From positions 1-35,267 of the forward strand of contig MEYR01000030.1 in NCBI GenBank assembly GCA_001774075.1: DNA of 35,267 nucleotides, read 5' to 3'. Shown here one piece after another: positions 29,950 through 35,267 of this stretch (position 1 is its first letter; each line of letters begins with the position of its first letter). This DNA is from Candidatus Azambacteria bacterium RIFCSPLOWO2_01_FULL_44_84 (lineage in GTDB: Bacteria; Patescibacteriota; Minisyncoccia; UBA10092). Below the pieces are notes generated by a model, which saw nothing but the letters and a program-made list of their open reading frames with translations, was not told the DNA's origin and did not search any database. Made by a program: the position numbers and the translations under genes.

Positions 29950-29978
29950 TTGACTAGCCCTTACGGATTTGCTATATT
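29950..29978 (+). promoter_or_regulatory. Sigma-70-type promoter of the 93-aa orphan gene
   Basis: TTGACT (29950-29955) and TATATT (29973-29978) are 17 bases apart, each one base from consensus. The leader is about 30 nt and includes AGGAG. Confidence 0.8.
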
Positions 29979-30013
29979 GTATTGATATAAGTTCTGTTCA
30001 TAGGAGATATCGA

Positions 30014-30295
30014 ATGTCACAACCATTGCTATCGTGGGATTCTGCTGACGATACAGTTCATCCACAACTAGTCTGGCGCAACAAGCTTGATAACAGGTAT
30101 CTTATTGAAGTACACCGTACAGATGGTTATAGCGGTAAACTCTATATATTTGATCATGACAAGAATGATCAGGAAATTTTTTCTCTGGATGTCGGTCTCT
30201 CCTATGGAGCAACGTTCGGACCCGATGTGGCTGATGTCCAAGAGTGGCAGGAAAAAGCACTAGACTTCATTGACAATACCTATAACAAACAATAA
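30014..30295 (+). CDS. Hypothetical acidic protein, 93 aa
   Basis: I do not recognise the family. The product is soluble and acidic, with LDNRYLIEVHRTDGYSGKLYIF and KNDQEIFSLDVGLSYGATFG suggesting a small beta-sheet, and a C-terminal helix QEWQEKALDFIDNTYN. ATG 30014 has AGGAG (30002-30006) in good position and a strong promoter upstream, which is better evidence than the longer frame from 29969. A terminator follows at once. It is a lone plus-strand gene among minus-strand genes and is probably well expressed. Confidence 0.75.
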   Translation: MSQPLLSWDSADDTVHPQLVWRNKLDNRYLIEVHRTDGYSGKLYIFDHDKNDQEIFSLDVGLSYGATFGPDVADVQEWQEKALDFIDNTYNKQ

Positions 30296-30310
30296 TAACC
30301 TCTCTCGTCC

Positions 30311-30333
30311 AGCTGGCAAACGCCGGCTTTTTC
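30311..30333 (+). terminator. Rho-independent terminator of the 93-aa orphan gene
   Basis: AGCTGGC and GCCGGCT (one G-T pair) with an AAAC loop are followed by TTTTTC. The site is about 15 bp after the stop. Confidence 0.82.
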
Positions 30334-30338
30334 TTTTC

Positions 30339-30730
30339 CTACGCCCCATGACATCTTTTATATTTTTTGCCGCTGCCGCACCAGCAAGGGTCGTTTCTGC
30401 CTATTTCCTAATCCTCGCGGCAAACGCAAAAGAAAGAAAATATTTGTCTAGGTCTTTAAGAGATGTTTTGTATGCCTTGTCGCCGAAAACTGCATCACAG
30501 ATTAATTCTCGAACTCTAACAAGTTCCTTAAGTCTGGTATGCCAGCGAGAGTCTTGGATGGTAAAATCCAAAAGCTCAAGAGCCCTCGCAATTGCGGCCT
30601 CATATAGTTTTTTATCAATGTTGTGCCAATGGACGGCGCGGCTTATTTCACTGCCTACATTCGCCATCTGCTCGGTTAATGAAAGCTCCTGCCATCTTCC
30701 GGAAGCCAGATTTTTATGTTGAATGGTCAT
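30339..30730 (-). pseudogene. Helical protein with a SEC-C zinc tail, split by a one-base frameshift
   Basis: The main frame (30401-30730, 109 residues) is mostly helical: LTEQMANVGSEISRAVHWHN, ARALELLDFTIQDSRWHTRLKELVRVRELICDAVFGD, ending AARIRK then TAG. In the -1 frame at once (30339-30404) IGRNDPCWCGSGKKYKRCHG can be read, a complete SEC-C zinc motif. An extra A in the AAA run before the stop would join them as ARIRKIGRNDPC. The gene starts 1 bp after the DUF5674 stop. It may be a recent frameshift, a sequence error or recoding. If the stop is real, the protein still keeps its helical part. Confidence 0.7.
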
Positions 30731-30731
30731 T

Positions 30732-31076
30732 TTAGAGAATTAATTTACTTACAATTTCTCTTATTTTCTTTTGCAGCTCTATACTCTCAACGCCTCTGGA
30801 TTTATTTCCTTGCGAAGGTCTTAAATTAATCATTGAATTAAATTCAACCCACTCGTTTCCAGATTTTTCAGGGTAGAAATTGATGCCCCATAAATTCTTC
30901 TGCTGCGATCCCTGCTCCAAAAGCAGAGCTTCTTCGTCGGCGTGAAGCTCGCCGCCAATGGCCATGATTTCTTTTTCAACATCAACAACGGCTTTAACTA
31001 AATCACCAAATTGATTTTTGGCAATTTCTTTGAGTTCGTTTACGGAGATTGCGTCTTTGATGATCTTGATAGACAT
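30732..31076 (-). CDS. DUF5674 family protein
   Basis: The 114-residue product fits DUF5674, a small family I know from CPR genomes: VNELKEIAKNQFGDLVKAVVDVEKEIMAIGGELHADEEALLLEQGSQQKNLWGINFYPE, then SMINLRPSQGNKSRGVES. The conserved HADEE and RPSQGN segments suggest a bound ligand or active site, but the family has no known role. It is translationally linked to the helical SEC-C gene (1-bp gap), and the pair looks like a two-gene operon. Confidence 0.85.
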   Translation of the reverse strand: MSIKIIKDAISVNELKEIAKNQFGDLVKAVVDVEKEIMAIGGELHADEEALLLEQGSQQKNLWGINFYPEKSGNEWVEFNSMINLRPSQGNKSRGVESIELQKKIREIVSKLIL

Positions 31077-31145
31077 AAGTTAAATTTAACATATTTTCAA
31101 ATCCCATGACACTTCTGATGGCTTCTCTAAGAACCATGACATCTT

Positions 31146-32174
31146 TTATATTTCTTCCACTGAACATGTTGCGCTTAAAATCACCGAGCCGCCGCCGAGC
31201 GACGGTTCAACGTTGAATCCCTGGTAAAAAACTCTAAAAGCGCCTCTCACCCTAATAATCGACGGCGCCTGAACGCCCCAAAAATCAAAAGGAATACTCG
31301 GTTTCAACGCTAAACTGCCCTGTCCGCAGGCTTTCGGATCAAAATCCACGCTGTTTTTAGCATTGAGCGTTCTTATCGTCTGCAGTTCCGGTTTTGACAG
31401 ATTAGGATTAGCCGCGCAAAGCGCCAGGTAATGTTCCGGCAGATAATTTATAACCGAAACTCCGGTGGCGCCGGTGATAATGGGGCCGTTTTCAGGAGTG
31501 AAGTTAATGCCGTCATCAGATAACGCCGTTTTAACGCCTTGAGAGGTTAGGTAGTAAAGCCGCACTTTCCCGCCCGGCAAAACGACCGCCTCTGGATTTT
31601 TCGCCCCGAAAGTACTGGTTTGGTCGTCTATAACAACTCCCCGGCCGCCAAAATTAAGACCCGAGCCGGACACGCCGGCAAAAATTTTATATTTGGTTGA
31701 AGCGTTGGGTTTCATTACCGAGCCCTGATAATACATCATCCACTTATTGTCGGCTTTTATCACTGAAGGCGAACCAACGTAAGTTTCTTCGGTATCGGGC
31801 AGGCCCTGTTTTTGGATTCCTTCGCTTGTGAAAAAAATACCATCGGAAGAAACCGCGCTTTTAACCACATAAGGAACCGTGTCATAGTAAATCCTATATC
31901 TGCCGTCATCCAAAAGAATCGCCGAGGGATTGTTCACGAAATCCAGTTCCTGCAAACGCACGCCGTTGTCTTTGGCGCATGACAATTGAACGGGCTTGAA
32001 CGATCCGGAAACAATCGGCGTCGGCGGGACTTCGGTTGTCGGCGATGGCGGCACAATCGGCGGTTGAGTTACTTCGGCTGGCCTGGTCAGATACTTATAT
32101 AAAAAGAATCCGCCGGTCCCCAAAACAGATATGGCAATAATTGTAAAAATGATTTTTCGGTAATCTATTGACAT
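31146..32174 (-). CDS. Membrane-anchored beta-propeller protein, glycoside hydrolase 43-like
   Basis: ATG 32174 gives 342 residues; a TTG two codons upstream is the alternative start. One membrane segment (about 8-27) and a Pro/Thr-rich linker (TQPPIVPPSPTTEVPPTP) precede a repeated-blade domain. Phrases such as NPSAILLDDGRYRIYYDT, GSPSVIKADNKWMMYYQG, NPEAVVLPGGKVRLYYLTSQ and APSIIRVRGAFRVFYQGF are typical of five-blade GH43/GH32-type propellers that bind or cut sugars. The catalytic acids are not certain. It is probably on the outer surface. Confidence 0.75.
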   Translation of the reverse strand: MSIDYRKIIFTIIAISVLGTGGFFLYKYLTRPAEVTQPPIVPPSPTTEVPPTPIVSGSFKPVQLSCAKDNGVRLQELDFVNNPSAILLDDGRYRIYYDTVPYVVKSAVSSDGIFFTSEGIQKQGLPDTEETYVGSPSVIKADNKWMMYYQGSVMKPNASTKYKIFAGVSGSGLNFGGRGVVIDDQTSTFGAKNPEAVVLPGGKVRLYYLTSQGVKTALSDDGINFTPENGPIITGATGVSVINYLPEHYLALCAANPNLSKPELQTIRTLNAKNSVDFDPKACGQGSLALKPSIPFDFWGVQAPSIIRVRGAFRVFYQGFNVEPSLGGGSVILSATCSVEEI

Positions 32175-32195
32175 ATACAAAATTCTACCACAGCT

Positions 32196-32224
32196 TTGTC
32201 AAAAGGAATATTTGATGATATGCT
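32196..32224 (+). promoter_or_regulatory. Possible promoter of the small exported protein gene
   Basis: TTGTCA (32196-32201) and TATGCT (32219-32224) are 17 bases apart. A TATAAA overlaps just downstream but at a poor distance. Confidence 0.5.
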
Positions 32225-32263
32225 ATAAATCGTTCTTTCAACCGCTTAATATCGAGACAAAAG

Positions 32264-32581
32264 ATGAGAAAGTTGGCTACCATCATTGTTCTCGCGCTTT
32301 TAGCTTTGGGCCTTAGCGCTCCAGCTTTTGCCCGCGATCGCTGGGATCGCCGGCATCGCGATTGGCGCGAGGAACGGCATTACAGGCCTTATTATCCCTA
32401 TTACCGCCCGTCGCCTCAAATCATCATCCCCCTTCCTTTTCCCATTCTTCCGCCGGTTTATACGCCCTATCCCGCCTACCCAACCTGCCAGCAGGTCTGG
32501 ATCCAGCCTCAGTGGGCTTGGGATGTTCTTTCTAACCGATGGTTTTTGGATCCCGGTCACTGGCAGACCGTCTGCCAATAA
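32264..32581 (+). CDS. Small exported protein rich in Tyr, Pro and Arg
   Basis: The first 23 residues are a clear signal peptide (MRKLATIIVLALLALGLSAPAFA), with cleavage likely after AFA. The mature part is rich in Arg/His/Tyr at the start (RDRWDRRHRDWREERHYRPY), then Pro/Tyr (PPVYTPYPAYP), with cysteines in PTCQQVW and at the end. No catalytic domain is recognised. A small cell-wall or surface-attached protein is likely. The gene is flanked by minus-strand genes and has its own terminator. Confidence 0.75.
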   Translation: MRKLATIIVLALLALGLSAPAFARDRWDRRHRDWREERHYRPYYPYYRPSPQIIIPLPFPILPPVYTPYPAYPTCQQVWIQPQWAWDVLSNRWFLDPGHWQTVCQ

Positions 32582-32585
32582 TTAA

Positions 32586-32609
32586 AAACTCCGCATTTAA
32601 GCGGAGTTT
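32586..32609. terminator. Bidirectional terminator between the exported protein gene and the cyclophilin
   Basis: AAACTCCGC (32586-32594) and GCGGAGTTT (32601-32609) pair perfectly around a 6-nt loop, with A/T-rich flanks on both sides. It serves two convergent genes. Confidence 0.88.
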
Positions 32610-32614
32610 ATTTA

Positions 32615-33313
32615 TTATCTTTCCACGACCTCAATCCTGATACTTTTTATTAACACATCTTCTGTCGGCGTCGATTTCTCTCCCATAGGATTTGTAGTAA
32701 CAGGAGTGGCAGCGATTTTATCAAGCGTATCAAGGCCCTCAATAACTTTTCCAAAAATCACATAATTTTTCTGGAGCGGAAGAGTTTTAGTCATAATAAA
32801 AAACTGGCTGCCGTTGGTGTTGGGACCGGAATTCGCCATGGCAATCGTACCGCGTTCGTAATCGCGCGTAATTGGCTCGTCATTGAATTTATAACCCGGT
32901 CCGCCGGCGCCGCAGCGTCCTGAGCTTGTCGAAGGATTACATTCCGGATCGCCGCCCTGGATCATAAAGTCCTTGATAATGCGATGAAATCTGGTGCCAT
33001 TATAAAAATCTTGGCGCGCCAAAAACACGAAGTTATTAACGGTAATTGGATTCTCTTTGGCAAAAAGCTGCACGGTCATTTTCCCGGCAGTCGTGTCAAT
33101 CACGGCCGTAAAAAATTGAGTGGCGTCAATCGCTATTTTAGGCGGTTCTGACCACTGCATAATTTTCTCCTGTCCCGCCGGTGGCGGATTAAAGCCGGCG
33201 GGCCCTCCTTCCGGACGGGCAGGCGTGTTTGTTTTATTTTGATAATAATAAGCGCCGTAACCCAAGCCGGCTAAAATTAAAACTAATAATACGTATTTTA
33301 TTGCTGTTCCCAT
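32615..33313 (-). CDS. Membrane-anchored cyclophilin-type peptidyl-prolyl isomerase
   Basis: The 232-residue product (ATG 33313) has a membrane segment (about 6-24) and a linker, then a cyclophilin domain with NFVFLARQDFYNGTRFHRIIKDFMIQGGDPE. Catalytic R111, F116 and Q119 are present, and later AMANSGPNTNGSQFFIMT. Family members read GGDPxGxGxGGPGY at the next loop. Here CNPSTSSGRC (125-134) is inserted between GGDPE and GAGGPGY. The linker PARPEGGPAGFNPPPAG (31-47) also looks repeat-derived. It probably folds exported proteins outside the cytoplasm. Confidence 0.93.
   Translation of the reverse strand: MGTAIKYVLLVLILAGLGYGAYYYQNKTNTPARPEGGPAGFNPPPAGQEKIMQWSEPPKIAIDATQFFTAVIDTTAGKMTVQLFAKENPITVNNFVFLARQDFYNGTRFHRIIKDFMIQGGDPECNPSTSSGRCGAGGPGYKFNDEPITRDYERGTIAMANSGPNTNGSQFFIMTKTLPLQKNYVIFGKVIEGLDTLDKIAATPVTTNPMGEKSTPTEDVLIKSIRIEVVER
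32912..32941. repeat. In-frame repeat insert in the cyclophilin loop
   Basis: CCTGAGCTTGTCGAAGGA on the plus strand (32919-32936) encodes PSTSSGR on the minus strand. I have seen similar stretches in other CPR proteins. It sits next to the substrate-binding loop. No second copy is seen in the window. Confidence 0.6.
33164..33223. repeat. GC-rich repeat-like insert in the cyclophilin linker
   Basis: CCCGCCGGTGGCGG and GCCGGCGGGCCC are partly complementary, giving a possible hairpin. It encodes the Pro/Gly-rich linker between membrane segment and enzyme domain. Confidence 0.4.
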
Positions 33314-33350
33314 AATAGAACATATTTTAACATAGATTTTAAAATAATAA

Positions 33351-33380
33351 ATCCCCGCGCTCATGCGTGAGCGCGGGGAT
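33351..33380 (-). terminator. Terminator of the M16 peptidase gene
   Basis: ATCCCCGCGCTCA (33351-33363) and TGAGCGCGGGGAT (33368-33380) pair perfectly around TGCG. On the minus strand a T-rich run follows, and the gene's stop abuts the stem. Confidence 0.92.
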
Positions 33381-34690
33381 TAAAGACAATCAAAACCAAG
33401 ACACATCGACTCTCCCAGATCGAGCTGCTGTGTCGGAAATAAATCGTTCGGGGCCATATACGCGAAAGTGAACGCCGCGTGAGGATTATAAAGCAGATAC
33501 TGATCAACCACGGCTTCCACCTCGCCAATGGAAATACTCTGGATTTCTTTGATTATCTCGCTGTAATCGCGGCCATTGCCGTAAAGACCGATAATCGAAG
33601 CAGAGCCGACCAACACCTTGAGCGGGTTATCGTATTGGAGCGCCAGCCCGCCGGTCATCCGCTTCTTGGATTTTTCAAGCAAAACGGCATCGTCTTTGGC
33701 GCTTCTGATGACTTTGAATATCTTCTCTACCGCTTCTTTATAGCGCCTGGGGTCCGTCCCCACATACGCCACAAAGACGCTAATATCGCTGAAAAGCGCG
33801 TGATCCGCCCAAATTTCGTAGCACAGGCCCGACTTTTCGCGGACCTCGACAAAAAGCGGAAAAGAAGCGCCGCCGCCTATCATGGCTTCAAAAACTCCAA
33901 GAGCTCTGGCTTCGCGGCAAGCGCCCTTTACTGTCGGCGCAAGCATGGCGATATGGACCTGTTCCAAATCCCTGTTTTCAAAGCTGAAATTATTGCGGCC
34001 TCCAATCTTCGTAATGATTTCGCGGTCGTTGGGCGGCCCGTCGGGCAGATCGGCAAAATATTTTCGGATAAGATCAATGACCTGATTAACGCTATCAATT
34101 CTTCCAACAATGATAAAATCAAAATTATTGCGGTTGTAATAATGGGAGTAGAAACTCTGGAAATGCCTTCTCTCAAACTTTGCCACCGCTTTTTCGGTGC
34201 CGAGCGTTGGCCTGCCCAAAGGATGTCTGCCGTACGTCAGGCTTTTCGCCCATTCAAGAAGATGCTCCTGAGCATTGTCCCGCGTCATGCGGATTTCCTG
34301 AATGACGTTTTGCATCTCCGGTTTGATTCTGTCTTCGCCAAACGTGGAATGAAGCAGCAACTGGGAAAGCGTGTAAATTGCCCTTTCTATTTCCAAAAAC
34401 GGCACCTGATTGTAAAACAGCGTGCTTTCGCCTGACGTTGCCGCGTCCAACCCGCCGCCGACGTCTTCAATATAAGCCGATGAAGACTGGCTATCGGGAA
34501 AATCTCTTGTCCCTTGGAAAATCATGTGCTCAAGCGCGTGGGCTAGTCCGGCTTCTTCCGGCCAGCGCTCATCGCGCGTCCCGGCGCGAACCAAAACTCC
34601 GCAGGCGACGCTATTGGCAGCCGGCATATCCAAAATGTGAACGAGCAAGCCTAGATCGCTTATCAAAACCTTTTGCCACCGCGCGTCCAT
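33380..34690 (-). CDS. M16-family zinc metalloprotease
   Basis: The 436-residue product has the inverted zinc motif HALEH (H51, E54, H55) and the distal ligand Glu (E132 in QNVIQEIRMTRDN), spaced as in the family. The second half (GVFEAMIGGGASFPLFVEVREKSGLCYEIWADHALF) is the usual non-catalytic lobe with the R/Y substrate-binding pattern. The length fits a single half-unit, so it may work as a dimer. ATG 34690 is chosen because GGAGG lies 8 bases upstream. It likely degrades peptides; whether it is exported is unclear, since no signal peptide is seen. Confidence 0.93.
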   Translation of the reverse strand: MDARWQKVLISDLGLLVHILDMPAANSVACGVLVRAGTRDERWPEEAGLAHALEHMIFQGTRDFPDSQSSSAYIEDVGGGLDAATSGESTLFYNQVPFLEIERAIYTLSQLLLHSTFGEDRIKPEMQNVIQEIRMTRDNAQEHLLEWAKSLTYGRHPLGRPTLGTEKAVAKFERRHFQSFYSHYYNRNNFDFIIVGRIDSVNQVIDLIRKYFADLPDGPPNDREIITKIGGRNNFSFENRDLEQVHIAMLAPTVKGACREARALGVFEAMIGGGASFPLFVEVREKSGLCYEIWADHALFSDISVFVAYVGTDPRRYKEAVEKIFKVIRSAKDDAVLLEKSKKRMTGGLALQYDNPLKVLVGSASIIGLYGNGRDYSEIIKEIQSISIGEVEAVVDQYLLYNPHAAFTFAYMAPNDLFPTQQLDLGESMCLGFDCL

Positions 34691-34749
34691 TTTTGGCCTC
34701 CATATGTTAAAGAGCAATATTTACTAATGCAATAACACATATGAGTTCT

Positions 34750-34788
34750 AAAATACAAACGCCGCTCGTTGAGCGGCGTTTGTATTTT
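34750..34788 (-). terminator. Terminator of the PD-(D/E)XK nuclease gene
   Basis: AAAATACAAACGCCGCTC (34750-34767) pairs exactly with 34771-34788, an 18-bp stem with a GTT loop. It lies between the nuclease stop and the M16 start. Confidence 0.88.
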
Positions 34789-34796
34789 ATTCCGTA

Positions 34797-35267
34797 TTAA
34801 TTTTCTACTTCCCCGGCGGCATTTCTATATTTGCAAAAATCGCAGTCATCTCCGGAATCCGGAATATTCTCGCCGTTCAGGCATTCATGGAGATCTTTAA
34901 TAACTCCGGGAATCCAGGAATCGTCGCCTTTGTAAGGAATAACTTTAATGTCAAACTCCAATTTTGCGTCAAACGCCGCTTTGTCGGTGCTGCCGTTGCA
35001 ATAAACAAAATAGCCGGTGGACGAAACCTTGTAATCATTCTGCCTGAAGAGCCACTGGTAAATTTCCATCTGGCGCTTGTAGCCGATTTGCCATTCGGCG
35101 TCCAGACTAACCTCTCCGTCTTTGGAAGTGCTTTTATAATCAACGACGATAAATTCGCCTTTCTGGTTCACCCAGACATCGTCCACGCCTCCGGTAATTA
35201 TTAAATTAGTTTTTTTATCAAAGTAAGTAATGCCCGCGCCTATGGAATCGCGCCAGGCGTCAATTTG
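34797..35267 (-). CDS. PD-(D/E)XK nuclease-like protein, C-terminal part (cut by window edge)
   Basis: The frame runs open to the window edge, giving the last 156 residues. TGGVDDVWVNQKGEFIVVDY followed by KST has the D...DxK pattern of the restriction-like nuclease fold, and RQMEIYQWLF matches the QxxxY helix found in RecB/Cas4-like members. The C-terminus has CDFCKYR, two cysteines that may be half of an Fe-S or zinc site. Shorter starts (GTG 35186) would cut the fold and are rejected. Without the N-terminus the family (RecB-like or Cas4-like) cannot be settled. No CRISPR array or cas genes are nearby. Confidence 0.75.
   Translation of the reverse strand, partial: QIDAWRDSIGAGITYFDKKTNLIITGGVDDVWVNQKGEFIVVDYKSTSKDGEVSLDAEWQIGYKRQMEIYQWLFRQNDYKVSSTGYFVYCNGSTDKAAFDAKLEFDIKVIPYKGDDSWIPGVIKDLHECLNGENIPDSGDDCDFCKYRNAAGEVEN

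Noticed and set aside
30398-30412. Programmed -1 frameshifting into the SEC-C motif
   Set aside because: No canonical slippery heptamer lies in the zero frame (AUU AGG AAA UAG) and no clear downstream stimulator is visible. Mutation or sequence error is simpler.
33479-34435. A 318-codon open frame on the plus strand
   Set aside because: It is antisense to the clearly conserved M16 protease, has no domain pattern of its own, and is explained by codon bias of the opposite strand.
34797-35267. Cas4 of a CRISPR system
   Set aside because: Only the C-terminal part is visible, with two cysteines, and no other cas gene or array is present. PD-(D/E)XK nuclease is the safer name.
1-35267. tRNA and rRNA genes
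   Set aside because: Scanning by eye found no GTTCRA-type T-arm with matching acceptor stem and no rRNA signature. A computational scan could still find one.

Overview
The window reads as a chromosomal segment of a Candidate Phyla Radiation bacterium (Patescibacteria, most likely Parcubacteria-like). The reasons are shortened or trimmed housekeeping proteins (an alanyl-tRNA synthetase of 583 residues without its C-terminal domain, a 118-residue L13), a class II ribonucleotide reductase, a paired FtsK/TraG-type ATPase and membrane partner, a DUF5674 gene, a sigma region 4/HARE-HTH regulator, and many AT-rich palindromic repeats between and inside genes. No tRNA, rRNA, CRISPR array, transposase gene or prophage was recognised. 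Taxonomy is inferred from this pattern, not from a search.

Layout. 1-4108 (minus): the N-terminal part of an RseP-type site-2 protease cut by the window edge, frr, a DNA polymerase III delta'-like clamp-loader gene, mreB and murA, with two near-identical 64-nt palindromic repeats at the gene borders. 4109-4599 holds a 53-residue zinc-finger gene, its terminator and a large imperfect inverted repeat. 4600-5484 (plus) is a PEGA-domain membrane protein. 5521-10102 (minus) is the alpha-operon cluster infA-rpmJ-rpsM-rpsK-rpsD-rpoA-rplQ followed by rplM-rpsI. rpmJ is only 37 codons long. The leaders of rpmJ and rpsK are the same 104-bp repeat. 10305-15693 (minus): a large membrane-anchored protein with a baseplate-J-like region, alaS, a sigma region 4-like orphan and mnmA. 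15759-17496: an M50 protease, a DUF167 gene (plus) and an unknown membrane-anchored protein.

17666-20089 (minus) is a vitamin B12-dependent ribonucleotide reductase with a consensus-like promoter and a 16-bp palindrome at the predicted transcription start. 20313-20885 (plus) is efp. 20969-24697 (minus): a DedA protein, a TraG/FtsK-like ATPase and its membrane partner. 24787-25836 is the sigma4/HARE-HTH regulator, followed by secF and secD. 28474-31076 holds small genes: an orphan, the DNA glycosylase mpg with an unknown upstream gene, a promoter-driven orphan, and a DUF5674 operon whose second gene appears frameshifted just before a SEC-C zinc tail. 31146-35267: a secreted beta-propeller protein, a small exported protein, a membrane-anchored cyclophilin, an M16 metalloprotease and a partial PD-(D/E)XK nuclease.

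Most genes are housekeeping: translation, envelope synthesis, protein export and quality control, nucleotide reduction. The unusual layer is repetitive DNA. Several repeat families occupy gene borders and are also inserted in frame in alaS, mnmA (twice), mpg, a cyclophilin active-site loop, the TraG-like ATPase and others. One repeat core is read in different frames in alaS and mnmA. This resembles the protein-inserted palindromic elements of Rickettsia and is the most notable signal in the window.
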